From Isoetes taiwanensis (taxonomy: Eukaryota > Streptophyta > Lycopodiopsida > Isoetales > Isoetaceae), in the NCBI GenBank assembly GCA_021234155.1, contig JAJEKV010000070.1, positions 4,678,754 through 4,742,753 on the forward strand: a stretch of DNA of 64,000 nucleotides. Direction: 5' to 3'. The translations under genes and the position numbers were made by a program. Below are positions 44,715 through 55,936 of this stretch, in pieces; position 1 is the stretch's first letter; each line of letters begins with the position of its first letter. Under the pieces are notes generated by a model. The model ran no database searches, was not told the origin of the DNA, and saw nothing but the letters and a program-made list of their open reading frames with translations.

Positions 44715-44893
44715 CTTGCAATTTTGATTTGATAATCAACAATATAATCACAGAACCAAGCCATATGAGTACGCATCTTCCTTTTAATATTACCTAACCA
44801 ATTGAGATATAAGCCAAAAGTTACTACTAGTAGCCAAAGCCACGTCTTATGGGCAAGAAAAGATAAACGATAGTTGCCGTAAATGAGTAGATA

Positions 44894-47319
44894 TCCTTTA
44901 TTATAAAGTTTTAGTGTATGTCGTGCATAAAACCCTAAAATTTTGGACGGCCCAGATTTCACTTAAAATTTTGGACGGTCCTTGATTTTGATTTCCGTAT
45001 GCGTGGCAGGGAGTAGGCGTGGCTCGTTGCAAATCCTTGGCGGGTCTGCTACTGCCGCCCACAAATATGGCAGCGCCCACTTCTTCTAAGCTCAATCCAG
45101 ATCGAGGGGACGGGTTAAAACTGCAGTCCAATTCATAACCCTAACCGCATGAATCTGGCAGTTGGTTCTTTTATGAAGATGCCCCAAATTTGTCCAGAAG
45201 CTTCTTACAATATTAGGCCTCCATGCAATTCATTTAGGATGCCGGAAGTGTATAAGTGATGAGATAAGTGATACAGAAGTGTTGAACATGCTCTTGATGA
45301 GGTAAGATACGACCAACCAGATCCTCGTAAACGGAGGGCGAGTGGTTAGAAAAAGTCCGCTTCCATCGAATTGTGGATGCTAGAGAAAAACGTTTTGGCT
45401 TGGAAAGATCCACAACGGTTTCTTCATCATTCCCATTAGTTAAAGCGTGTAAAATTTGAAGAATATAGATAAAAAATAAGGTCACGGATTGGCTTCTTAT
45501 AAACTCTCCTTCCTATGGAATAGTTTTGATTCGACTTTAGCACAACAGTATTTGTGCTTCTCGACTTCTTTTCATGTTGCCCATAAAGAAGCTCAATTCA
45601 ATTAAGTCCGATTTACAAAAACATGTGACTTTAATGCACGCCTCCCCGCCCACCTTACCGTGAAAGTCCGAAAGCATCCACATTTTCTTTCATGAATGTT
45701 TAAGCCGGGTCATTTTGGTATATTATGCATATTGTACCATCCTCCTCAAGCTTAGAGCTCCGGTGCTTGAGTTAGTAAAATTTTGTGTTATTTTATCAAG
45801 AAGCCCTTTGTTATACTTCCGGCAAGATACACGGAGCAACCAAGAAGATTCAAATTTGGAGAAACGTACTCAATGACATCGCTTTGTGCGTAAAGTAAGA
45901 TAGAAATTATGGAAACAAAACGCTTGAAATTCGCAGTAGATGCAAAGAATTGCCGCTTTGCTTGAAAGAGCATATCTAGAAGATTATGTCCCTTGAGGAT
46001 TTTGTCACGAGTTGTCCGGTAAACATAACTTATGTTTGGCGGATTTCGATGTGGAGTCTGGCAAAGATCGGGCCGCAAGATTTAAATATCGATTCTTATA
46101 TCGGTGCAAATTTAACCTGCTAATCCTCTTGCTCATCGTAAGCATTAGACTTATATTTTGGCTGCATTTATAGATGATCCTTCCGATGATCCAAATGAGC
46201 CATCATGCAAAAGAGCTGATTGAAGAACCCGGCGAATTGAAACACTTAAATGTTGTTTTATTGGGCATGTTGGTAAGTATACTTGTGGTCTATATTAAGG
46301 AAGTAATTTCATTTAAGCATTTCATTTGTTGACCTGCAGATGTTTGGCAAATCTACAATTGGTGGATGATATTATTCATAGCATAGCATAGCATGGAGCA
46401 CATCCGTAGCTTGATCCGACAATGTAAGATCTCGAATGAGCTTCTTCCCCTTTTTGTTAAAAAGCGATTAACATTGTATGCTTAATGTGATAGCCTTTGC
46501 CGGTAATTGTTTTCCAAGAGACACACAGCACACGGGATGTAGTGCCCTATTCTCTCACATCGCCTGTATAAGCAATATATAGTGGCGGATCCATCACTAG
46601 AAGAGGAAGCTATTATGCAAACCACCTTAACAATAGTTTTTGATGATTCTAAAAAACTTTATTTGGTCTGTAGAGGCCCATTAGTCGCTTTGACATCTAC
46701 CATCCAGAATCCATAAGTTTACCATGAGGACGGTTAAGGAGTTTGGTTCTCGCACTTAAAATTGCTATAGAGAAATCTATATGGTGGAGGCCGATATAAC
46801 GCTGAGAACAAATGATCCATACATTAAATACAATAAGTTGTGCTTGAAAATATAAAACGGAAAGTATTTAGGACTATGTGCATCATTGAGAATGGCTTGG
46901 TTGTCGGGTTTTTTTATTTTCATTGAACTATTCAAGATTTACAACTTTATGGTTATTCTTGCAGCCTACAGATGATTTTTATGAACTGGTATGATCTTTA
47001 GATATGCCCCCGCATGAAGACTACATTGAAAAAAGCAGTGTTTTTCATTCTTACGATCATTGTTTCATTCTTACCATCATTTCACGCACCAAGTGTTGCC
47101 CAAGTGTGTTTCTCGCAATAGACCCATCAAGCCTCCACTCAAACTTGCAACTACAATGTGTTTATTAAAGAACACATCCAAATGGGAATATACAATACAA
47201 CCCTTGGATTTGCAGAGGTGTTGTAGTTATAGTTTTTTCTTTTAATTTTAAGCACATGTTACCTCTCCCCAGCAAAAATTTGAGCCTCATGTGTGAAATG
47301 CTTTAGTTAATGTGGCAAA
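44894..47319 (+). mobile_element. Helitron H4, 5' portion
   Basis: Begins TCCTTTATTATAAAG, inserted between A and T in the array spacer (GATA/TCC). The left end matches the Helitron family of H1-H3 (TTATAA, GTTTTAG, then GTRTGTC), and like H1 it has a duplicated subterminal phrase (AAAATTTTGGACGG). No 3' end belonging clearly to it was found: it may share the CTAG at 49159, with H2 nested inside, or be truncated. The interior to 47319 has only short ORFs; a 96-codon minus-strand frame (45788-46078) might be a captured exon, but I do not recognise it. I see no Rep/helicase gene. Confidence 0.65.
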
Positions 47320-49159
47320 TCTTATATTATAAAGTTTTAGCGTATGTCTTGCATCAAACCCTAATTTAGATAGTTGAGATCGTCTGATTGCATTTGAAGG
47401 CCGAGATTTATCGCACAACTTCCCACCACCATGATTGGCCATGCTCTGATCTCTTAAGAGGAAAGGGAAAATGGCGTGAGAAAAAAGGGCAAAAGGAGAG
47501 GCAAAAAAGGCACGGTAAAAGGGAAAGACGGAGAAGGAAAAAAGGAAAGGGAAAAGAGCACGAAAAAAGGGAAAGAAAAAGAAAGGGAGAAAAAGGAAGG
47601 AAAAAAAGACACTATGAAAAGGAAAAGGGGGAAAGGGTGAGGACAGAATAAGGGAAAAGAAAAGGGGAAGGGAGGAAAAGGAAGAAAAAAGGGGCAACGG
47701 AAAAAATGTGAAGACGAAAAGGGTGACGGAAGGGAAAAAGGGGAAGATAAGAATGGTGGAGAGGGAAAAAAGGGCATGGAAAAATAGAAAGGGAAGGAAA
47801 AAGGAAAAAGGAGGCGAAAAAGCGAAAAGGGCATGAGGAAAAGGGAGAGGGAAATGAGAGAGGAAGGAGAAAGTGGCACGAGAAGAGGAAAAGGGTGAGG
47901 AAAGGAAAAAAAGAAAGGGAAAAAGAGATGGAAAAAGGGAAAAGGGAAAAGCGAAAAGCAAAAAGAGAACAGAAAACATGGAATAGGAAAAGAGGAAAAG
48001 GGAAAAGGGGAAGAGGGTGGGAAAAGGAGGAAAAAGGGCATGTGAAAAAGGTGGAAAAAATGGAATGAAAAAAGGTGTGGAAAAATGGAAAGGAAAAGAG
48101 AGAAGGAAAAAAAAGGGTGGAAAGGAAAGCGGAAAAGGGCATGGAAAAAGAGAAAATGATGAAAAAAAGAAGGAAAAGGAAAAAGGAAATGGGAGGCGAA
48201 AAACACGAGGAATAAGGAGGGAAAATGGAAAAGAGGAAGGGAAAAAGGGCACGGAAAAAACTGAAGAGGGAAAGGGTGAGGAAAGGGTAAAAATAAAGGG
48301 AAAAAGAGCATGGGGAAAGGGAAAAAAAAAAGAAAAAAGGGAATAGGACGGGAAAAGGGGAAGAGGGTAAGGAAAGGCGAAGAAAAGGCAAGTAAAAAAA
48401 AAGTGAAAAAAAAAGGAATGGAAAATACATGGGAAAAAGGGAAAAGGAAAAAAGGAAAGAGAAAAGGAAAGGGAAAGAGAAAAGGAAAGGGGAAGGAAAG
48501 AGGAAAAGGCAAAGAAAAAAAATGGAAAGGGTGGGGAAATGATGAAAAAAGAAGGAAAGGGAAAAGGAAAAAGGGAGGCGGAAAGGGGGAAAGGAAAGGA
48601 AAAAAGGCATGAGAAAAAAGAAAGAAGAAAATGGGAAAAAAGAGACAGGGAAGAAAAACATAAAAAAAAAGGTGGGGAAAAGGGAATGCAAAAAGGGCAT
48701 GAGAAAAGGGAAGGGAAAAGAGAAAAGCAAAAGGAATGGGAAAAGGAAAGGGAAAAAAAGATCATGAGAAAAATGGGAAGGGTGGAGAAAGGTGAAAAGG
48801 GAAGGAAAAAAGCCGTCAAAAAAAGGGAAAGGGAAAGGGAAAGGGAAAAATAAGAAGGAGAAAAAGGAAGAAAAAGAGGAGGGAGAAGAGGGTAAAAAAA
48901 AAGAGAGAGAAGGAGAAAAGTAAATGTGCAGGGAAAATAAGAAAAGGGAAAAAAGAAAGTGTGTAAGAAAATGAGGAAAAAAGGATATGCAGGATAGAGC
49001 AAAGGGAAGGTTATCAAATGCACAAAAACCTCTTATAGCCTAGCAATGATGGACTTGGTTTCTATTATATTAGATGTATAAAAATGAGTCTGAGCTGAAT
49101 AGGTTTCCATCCACAAATGTTCCCAACATTTGCCCAGCAACGCTGGGCACCATTACTAG
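47320..49159 (+). mobile_element. Helitron H2, purine-filled
   Basis: Begins TCTTATATTATAAAG after an A and ends CATTACTAG before a T. An 8-bp-stem hairpin (TGCCCAGC, AAC, GCTGGGCA, 49131-49149) lies just inside the end. Apart from about 140 bp at the left and 150 bp at the right, it is purine-rich low-complexity sequence. Non-autonomous. Confidence 0.82.
47455..49012. repeat. purine tract, about 1.55 kb
   Basis: Almost only A and G on the plus strand, in irregular AAAAGGG/GGAAA units without a fixed period. It creates very long open frames on the minus strand (up to 578 codons of Phe, Pro, Ser, Leu); these are composition artefacts. Strand-asymmetric purine tracts of this length can form triplex (H-DNA). 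Confidence 0.9.
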
Positions 49160-50075
49160 TCTTATATTATAATGTTATACCGTAAGTGCGCAGTGCACCG
49201 AGCCCTAATTTGAATGGCCGAGATCATCTGGATGCATCCGAAGGCCTAGATTTATTGCACGACTTACCAACACTGTGATTGGTCATACTTCGATCTCTTA
49301 AGGGGAAAGGGTAAATGAAAAGGGGGAAAAGGAAAAGGGAAGTGGAAAGAGAGAATGTGAAGGGCAAAAAGGCATGGGGAAAAGGCAAAAGGGTAAAAGG
49401 AAAAGGGTGGGGATAAGAGAAGAGAAAAAGGCATGGAAAACGAAAAAGGGAAAGGGAACCTGAGAAAAAAGCACGAGGGAAGGAGGAAGAGATAAAGTGG
49501 AAAAGGTAAATGGAAAGGGCATGAAAAAAAAAAAGGAAAGAGGAAAAGGTTAAAAAAGGAGAAAATAAAGGAGAAAAAAAAAAGGGGAGGAGAAAAAAAG
49601 CATGGGAAAAGGAAGGAGCATGGGAAAAGGGGGAAAAAGAGGAAAAAGGAAGGGACAAATGACATAGGAAAAGGGAAAAAAAAAAAGAGAGGGAAAGGGA
49701 AGGGAAAAAATGCATCAAGAAAAGGGGAAGAGTGAAAGGTTGGAAAAATGGGGGAACAAGAAAAGGATGGGGAGAGGGGAAAAGAAAAGGGGCATAGAAA
49801 AAGGGAAAGTGAGAAGAAAGAAAAAGGAAAGGGAAAAGGAAAAGGGAAAAAGGGAACCTAGGTAAAGGTCACAAGGAAAAAGAAAGAGGGAAACGAGAAA
49901 AGGGAAGGGGGAAAGGGCACGAGAGAAAAGGGAAGAGGAAAATGGTGAAGAAAGGGAAAAAAGAAAAAAGGGAAAAGAAAAGGGGCAAGAGAGAGAGGGT
50001 GGGGAAAAGATGAAAATGGGTATAGGAAATAAGAGAATAAAACAAATGTGCAAAAGGCATGGAAAAGGGGAAAAG
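49160..50075 (+). mobile_element. Helitron H3, 5' portion, cut by gypsy copy 2
   Basis: Starts TCTTATATTATAATG directly after the CTAG end of H2, a head-to-tail arrangement. The first 130 bp are homologous to H2 (GGCCGAGATCATC compared with GTTGAGATCGTC), and a purine tract follows (from about 49295). The gypsy copy 2 LTR begins at 50076. Confidence 0.75.
49295..50075. repeat. purine tract in Helitron H3
   Basis: Same AAAGGG-type sequence as in H2. Minus-strand ORFs here (up to 164 codons) are composition artefacts. Confidence 0.88.
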
Positions 50076-51895
50076 TGTGACGCCCAAAGACGGTATACGC
50101 CCCCGTGACGATATTGTAATCGCCATCGTCACGCCGCATTAACGCCACCCCCGATTGACGTGTACGCCAACGTGTAGCCAAGTGGGTAGCCCTAGGGGGC
50201 AACTTGCTAAGAATGTGCATTAGCATTAATGTGCACATTTTCCAATGTACACATTAATGTGGGCACACATTTCCATGTGGCCACTTGATGCCAAGTGGGC
50301 CATACCCTTAGGTGCAATTAATGTGCACATTTCCCAATGTACACATTCATTAATGTGCACACATTTCCATGTGAGCACATTTGGGTGCAATACATTTCCA
50401 TGTGGGCACATTTGGCCACCTAGCCCTTAAAGGCAGTGTTCATTACCAATTATCCCACATGCCAAAAGGGATAATTGGAAACCCTAGCCAACCCTTTGTC
50501 TATATAGGGTTGGAAACCCTAACTAACCTAATTTTCGATTTTAGGGCTTTAGAACTCTGCTTTGGTCAGCCTCAAACAAACCAAAACCGCATCCCACTTT
50601 TGCCCGAGAGAATTGCCTCCTTAGTTCCTCGAGATTCGAAAGCGCTTCAAACAGGATGGTCGAAGCTCAGTCGAGGAGCCCTCAAGGATCAGTATTTGGG
50701 CCAATTAGATAGTCTAAACCCTATTTTAGTCATTGAATCAATAGGTTTAGCCTATTAGATTGCCCATAGCAGCCCTCTAGATCCCTAGATAGTAGATCCT
50801 AACTAAAGAACCTAACTCTATGTTGTAGATTAGATCTTGTTCTTTAGTTCTTCCTCGCGGATGTATATGGATGATGTATCTCTATGAACTCCTTTGTATT
50901 GGGAAGGGGGGGTAGAGACCTAAAGCTTTGTAGTCGATGCTCCTAGAGTAGCCTCTCTAGCACACCAGAAGTTGCGGCCTCGGGTACAAAAGCCCGCTTT
51001 GGTTGTGTTCTTAGGGGTCGACCCAGGTTGATAAGGGTGGTCGTGGTCCATAGCGGCTGCTCTCTCGATGTAAAGTCTACCCCGAGAGCATTGCGACTAT
51101 TAAGCGCTTAATACCGTGGACCTGCGGCACCCCCGAGTATGAGTTCGACACCCGCTGGGGATAAGAAGTCGCGGCCTGGGCGCACGGCATACCAGGGTTT
51201 CAACCGGCCATGTGTTGCAGCTGGTTGTGTCCGGTACGGGGTCCTGACCGCCGCGGTGGTAGTTCCCTTCAAGTGGGTTAAAGTCGAAAGTACGGACAGC
51301 TTGGTGTCCTCTAGTCCGGCCACTGCGGCATTGATCATCCGGGTGGGAGAGAAACCTCCTTACCTGCCTCATCGGGTCTGGGGAGATGTAACTGCTATAG
51401 CCCCTTTGGCTATGATCCCGCAAAGCTACTTGGCCTAACCCCCGAAGCTCTTCAACCTATCCGCAAAAGTGTACACGGGAGGGGCGGATGGAGTGGACAA
51501 CCCTAAGCCATGTTCTTATGCCAGCCAAATCCATTGCCATGAATTCACTCAAGAATGAACTCTGAGACCTGCAAGCTACCATCCCTTTGAGTCCGAGCCT
51601 TGGGTAGGATTTCCTATGTGATGTGCTGATCTTTGTCTCTCAGATATGTGGAGGACCATCCTTCGATGGTCATATGATGTTGATGTATGTGCTACATGAC
51701 ATGTATGTTCACGCTTCCGCAGCCTAGGTAGGCCCCGAGGGAGACGGGGTGCAATGACCTTCCACTCTTCCCACCGAACCCGGCCACGGTTGCAAAGGTC
51801 ATGTGGGGCCCCAGATTAGCATGGAGCCGGTATGGGGATGAACTCCTGTTTGCATACCTGCGAGTGCAATCGTGATAATGAGTAGGGACGCCACA
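50076..51895 (+). repeat. 5' LTR, gypsy copy 2
   Basis: Begins TGTGACGCC, ends GACGCCACA. It contains the GTGCAC palindrome cluster (about 50212-50400), a probable TATA (TCTATATAGG near 50500) and the long R/U5 region. It is about 1.82 kb, somewhat longer than in copy 1 and diverged from it, so this is a related subfamily member and not a recent duplicate. Confidence 0.87.
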
Positions 51896-51897
51896 AA

Positions 51898-51910
51898 GGG
51901 TATCAGAGCA
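51898..51910 (+). promoter_or_regulatory. primer-binding site, initiator-Met tRNA (copy 2)
   Basis: GGGTATCAGAGCA two bases after the LTR end, the expected complement of the initiator tRNA-Met 3' end. Confidence 0.88.
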
Positions 51911-52099
51911 ATGTTCTTGGTGACCAAGAGCAAAGCAATCCCACCATGTTCCCATAGTACTAACTTGATAGGATCCTTAAACCTCGAAAATGGGAAAAAT
52001 TTTTTCATTTTTGTAGTTATGCTAAGCTAGTAAATGCTTAAAATGAATAAAAATGTAAAAAGATTAAAAATTGATGAGCCAACATCCAAAAGTAGGAAT

Positions 52100-52159
52100 T
52101 CTCACACGCCGCTACTGACGTATTTCTACATTTTAGAAATCGTCAAGAACGGGTGAGAC
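52100..52159. promoter_or_regulatory. inverted repeat 0, copy 2
   Basis: Arms TCTCACACG and CGGGTGAGAC, centre TTTCTACATTTTAGAAAT. Better preserved than its counterpart in copy 1. Confidence 0.65.
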
Positions 52160-52284
52160 ATTCAAATTTTGACACCAAAAAGTTGTAAATTACAAAGAAA
52201 AAAATACTTTGATAATTCTAAATTTAAGCTAAGAATTAGTAGATTTTAGCATGTTACATGTTAATTAATAGTGGGCCCCACCAT

Positions 52285-52351
52285 GTCTCACACGCCAGCC
52301 ACAGATGTGTTTCTAGATTCTAGGAATGGGCCGGGCTTAACGCGGTGAGAC
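52285..52351. promoter_or_regulatory. inverted repeat 1, copy 2
   Basis: Arms GTCTCACACGCC and GCGGTGAGAC, centre TTTCTAGATTCTAGGAA. It lies 185 bp after repeat 0 and about 140 bp before the TATA box. Confidence 0.68.
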
Positions 52352-52424
52352 CTTGCTTAATTAGGGTTTTAGATGCCTTAGACAACCCAAAAAGGTAGTT
52401 TAAAAGTTGACCTAAATTTGGCCC

Positions 52425-52432
52425 TATAAATA
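52425..52432 (+). promoter_or_regulatory. TATA box of the H3-like gene, copy 2
   Basis: GGCCCTATAAATAGAACC, 107 bp before the ATG, at the position equivalent to copy 1. Confidence 0.68.
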
Positions 52433-52531
52433 GAACCGCACTCTCCCATTTTTCCCGCTCTTCCCTAGAACTTCGCCAGGCCGCCAAGGCGATCTTCCGG
52501 GCGCTTAGTCCCATCGACAAACCGTAAGATC

Positions 52532-53747
52532 ATGGCCCGCACGGGCGTATCGCGAAGGAAGCTCTAGCCGGCGGATCCTCCAATACCGGTGATCCGCCTC
52601 TTTCACGAGATTCTTCGAACGCCTTTCTCAACAACGACGAATCTTCGCCGAGCGAGGAAGCAAGGTCGGACCGCAAAATTACCACACGTAGCTCTTGAGG
52701 ACGAATCGCCGACGCCATGAACGCAGATCCCTCGACGAAAATCGCACGGGAGGAAGGAAGAAGCTGGCAACACCGTGATCAACCCCAAGTTGAGATCCAC
52801 CCGCAGGAGGAGCAGGAAGAGAGGAGCAGCCGCCGAACTCACCCCGAAGAAGAGGCCGACCGCACGCTTTGTCGACAAGGCACGGCCAAGGAGCGCCGAG
52901 CAGCAGAGGACAAAGAGCCGAAGACGACCCCGGATACGGCCCAAATTTTACCCAAGAAGAGGAAGGCCAAGGCCATAAAGGCGTGCAAGAGGAAGGTGGT
53001 CAAGGTTGGGAAGAGGGCAGAGAACCTTGTCATCAACGAGCCGCCGGGAAAGGAGACCCCACCCACCCAATCGACGATTCAAGACCAAGACTACGTGCCG
53101 GGCGCCAGACGGCAAGCTCTTCAAAGCCCCCGGTCAGAGAGGAAGAGGTACCCGGCGGCATCGCCCAAGAGCGTGAGGAGGCCGGGCAGTGGCGGCCCCC
53201 CACCATTTCCAACGTGGGATAGGGTCAAGGCCCCACGGCCGCGAACGGAAGTTTGCGTGATAGACCCTTTAAAGGTCTATCGAAGAGGATCGTGGAGCAC
53301 AACGCATATATGGCAAAGTGGGAGGCCTACAATGCCTATTACCGTGAGCACCGGGTGAGAACGATTGAAGGCGGCACCGACCTAAGAGCCGCACACTAAA
53401 GCCCCTCCACCAAAGCCCAAGCCTCCACGAGCACCCGAAGAAGCGGAACAAGAAGAAGAAGCCGGAAGACAGGGGCACTCAAGGAGATCCGCCACTTCCG
53501 TAAGAGTTACGGACTCTCGATTCCCCGCGCCGCTTCCAAAGTTGTTCCGGGTCCGCTGGGTCATTCAAGAATACAACACGGGCATGCGCTGATGTATTTA
53601 GATGTTGCCGTGTTTGCAAGAGGCGCCGGCCCACTTGGTGAAACATTTTGAAGATTCAACGGCCCGCACAAAGGTACGCCAAGAGGGTCACCCTCATGAG
53701 GCAGATATGTATCTTGCCGCACACATCAAGGGAGAACGCCCTTTGAA
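52532..53747 (+). pseudogene. histone H3-like gene, copy 2 (frames disrupted)
   Basis: Starts ATGGCCCGCACG (MART), as in copy 1; the next codons are garbled where copy 1 has CAG-containing sequence. Recognisable parts in several frames: the basic/linker phrase KVVKVGKR, the NEPPGKETPP region, PPPFPTWDR, and the H3 fold (ALKEIRHF near 53475, HFEDSTA near 53648, ADMYLAAHIKGERP at the end). The survival of tail start and histone fold in a diverged copy shows the gene belongs to the family and is not a private insertion in copy 1. Confidence 0.8.
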
Positions 53748-53891
53748 CCTTGTAAATGACTGCAAAGATTTTGTTAATATAAAGAAATTTTCGTGGTAAA
53801 TAGAGTGTCAAACCCTGCTTAAATAGGTTAAGATATCGATCCCCAGCCTTTGTTTTAATTAAATTGGAGTTTTGAGCAAAATTGAGACGAT

Positions 53892-53959
53892 GTCTCACAC
53901 GCCGCTACCAGACGTGACATTTCTACATTTTAGAAATCGGGCCGGGCGAACGGTGAGAC
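53892..53959. promoter_or_regulatory. inverted repeat 2, copy 2
   Basis: Outer arms GTCTCACACG and CGGTGAGAC; inner arms ATTTCTA and TAGAAAT, where copy 1 has AAAATGAGA and TCTCATTTT. Pairing is kept although the bases differ. Confidence 0.72.
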
Positions 53960-54091
53960 CATGCCCAAAATGCCCAAAACAGCTCCAAATCGACTGGGTA
54001 AGGGGTCAATTCTGCCTAACTCGATGAGTTTAGTGGAATTACAGCCTTAGATCACCTTGAATTGAGTAATCCTAGCCCAATTAGACCCATA

Positions 54092-54160
54092 ATCTCACAC
54101 GTCGCTACCCAAAGCGCATTTCTACATTTTAGAAATCGCCCCGGCGCAACGTGATGAGAC
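54092..54160. promoter_or_regulatory. inverted repeat 3, copy 2
   Basis: 200 bp after repeat 2, with the same TTTCTACATTTTAGAAAT centre and ATCTCACACG / CGTGATGAGAC arms. Confidence 0.7.
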
Positions 54161-54340
54161 CCCGCATCTATTCCCTTACCAAATGATCTCCAAATTGCAA
54201 TAATAGGTTCAAGAGTCGTGTTTAGCATGCTCAAACCCTAGAAATATACTTCAAACTTGCAATTGCATCACTTAATAGGTTAGAACTGCCTAATCTCAGT
54301 AAATTCTAGGTCATCCAAAAATTAGGGTTTTCCCCTTTTC

Positions 54341-54348
54341 TATAAATA
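54341..54348 (+). promoter_or_regulatory. TATA box of accessory gene 2, copy 2
   Basis: TTTTCTATAAATAGGTCC, about 115 bp before the ATG at 54463. Confidence 0.66.
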
Positions 54349-54462
54349 GGTCCCCCATTTCTCAAATGGCACCCCTCGCAAGTTTGCTCCCCACCGCTTA
54401 GGGCGATCTTTCAGCCCCCGAGGCGCTTCAAGATCCGCTTGATACTCCCCCTTGCTAGAGCT

Positions 54463-55753
54463 ATGGCCATCGCCGACTTCGGGCGATGGTACGCAAAGGT
54501 CTATGCCGCCGAGGCGGATGTCAACGACATCTTCCAAGTCTTTGGGAAAGAAATCGACATCCAAGCCACGCTAAATGCAACCCCAAAGATATATAGGCAG
54601 TGCTAGCAGAATTTCAGTGCTAGGGTAGGACCCTCCCTTGTCCAAGTCCCCCAGATAGGATACTTCGCTCCCCGCCCATCCCTCCAAGTAGCCCTTTGGG
54701 CGATGTCCCCAACATCGCCAAGTACTTAACTAACAAGGCGCAGAGACTACTCGACTACATGGTCCCGACAGCCAACAGACTAAGTACTTCTCTTTAATCC
54801 GCCTCTAGCCATCTTCTTATCCCACCACCGAAACCCGATGGGGGCAACTCTATCCTCCGATGGAGGTAGACCCCATAGCAAAGGCAAGAGGAAGAGCGAT
54901 GTTGTTGCAAAAGATCAACAGAGAGCAGGAGGCAAGAGAGGATGAAGAAGAGTCTGACGACGAAGGATACACGGAGCTCCGACTCGCACGTAAGAACGGC
55001 GCCAAGGAGAGCAGAGCTGATCAATTTCGAAAGCAGAGACAGCAGGCATCGAGTTGTTCTCACTCTGCTAGGCATCACAAGCCTAGCCCCTATCATCATC
55101 GACGAGAGGAGTATCTACTCCTCAACCGACATCCGTAACCTTCCCGAATGCGGGAGAGGGAGCTTCCAAGTTGACGAATCGCTTCCACCACCGCGCGGAC
55201 CGACATGGACGACTTCATCGTCCGGGGAGCCTCGTGACTTCCCCGGGCTTCAAGTGAGAGTCCGACACCTACACTGTGGGGAGACGACGTCCCGATATCC
55301 GTGCCTACGCTAAGATCGTGCAATTGATGGACGAAATGAGAGCTGCCAACAGAGGAGGAGTTCCTCGCCTCCAAGAACAGATGGGGATCCGTGGAAGACC
55401 ACGAGCATCCTAATGCCGAATCCTCCACATCACCCCCGCCAAAAGAAGAAGGAGTGTTCATGCCGATTGCACTCTCGTTTCAAGCAGCATGCTCGAATAG
55501 CAACAAACGCCGACTATGCCGTCTTTTAGTCAAGAGGGCAATAGCACTTGACCTTCGACTTCGCCATACCCCACCGAACACGCCGCGAGATTAGCAAGGA
55601 TCACCCCCTTACATCCCAATCGCAGGGTAGAAGACCTCGTGAGGGCTATACAGGAGGCTCGCCTAGCATCATCGAACTTGGGTCACCGTAGGGACGGCCC
55701 AAGTTAAGAAGTTTTTGAAGACAACCCCTCTTACCGCGACATTTCAAGACTAG
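54463..55753 (+). pseudogene. accessory gene 2, copy 2 (frames disrupted)
   Basis: Homologous to 29120-30636 over its length, from the start (MAIADFGRWY) through the acidic region (EDEEESDDEGYTELR) to the end (FQD, stop). The DNA is shorter than in copy 1 by about 230 bp because of scattered losses. Conservation of the acidic tract in both copies suggests that it matters. Confidence 0.7.
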
Positions 55754-55936
55754 TTAGACTCTTGATCCCGTAGACTTTTTGTATCCGAAATATTATATGA
55801 TATATGAATATAAATCCTATTGCACTTTAAATGTTTTGTTGATGTATTTCTGCCCCACAAGTATACCAACAAACATAAACAATGCAAGAGAACAAATGAA
55901 ACTAATCATATAGCCATGAATTGCTTGTGGTATGCA

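Larger units (their letters stand above)
39844..44893 (-). repeat. tRNA-Thr/tRNA-Arg tandem array, block D (clean)
   Basis: One partial unit and five full units of 904-919 bp. In the transcribed (minus) direction each unit is: tRNA-Arg (D), tRNA-Thr' (C), tRNA-Arg (B), tRNA-Thr (A), then a 420-440 bp spacer with a T10-T16 tract. Units are nearly identical. Units 3 and 5 share a truncated gene C and other private changes, suggesting a two-unit (about 1.8 kb) higher-order repeat. Near 40248-40269 and its equivalents, the minus strand of the spacer reads TATCTCAATTGGTTAG, one mismatch from a Pol III A box, perhaps a relic of another tRNA gene. The array is cut at 44893 by a Helitron. Confidence 0.95.

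Noticed and set aside
41740..44732. Recurring 86-93-codon plus-strand ORFs starting MIINTIITRPIHRS
   Set aside because: They run antisense through the tRNA genes and repeat with the array; the repetition is DNA-level, with no sign of a protein.
47287..49023. Minus-strand ORF of 578 codons, and overlapping ones of 352 and 372 codons
   Set aside because: They are the complement of a purine tract and contain almost only Phe, Pro, Ser and Leu; three frames are open at once. Composition artefact.
50381..50758. 125-codon plus-strand ORF in the copy 2 LTR
   Set aside because: LTR sequence without protein features; not conserved as a frame in copy 1.
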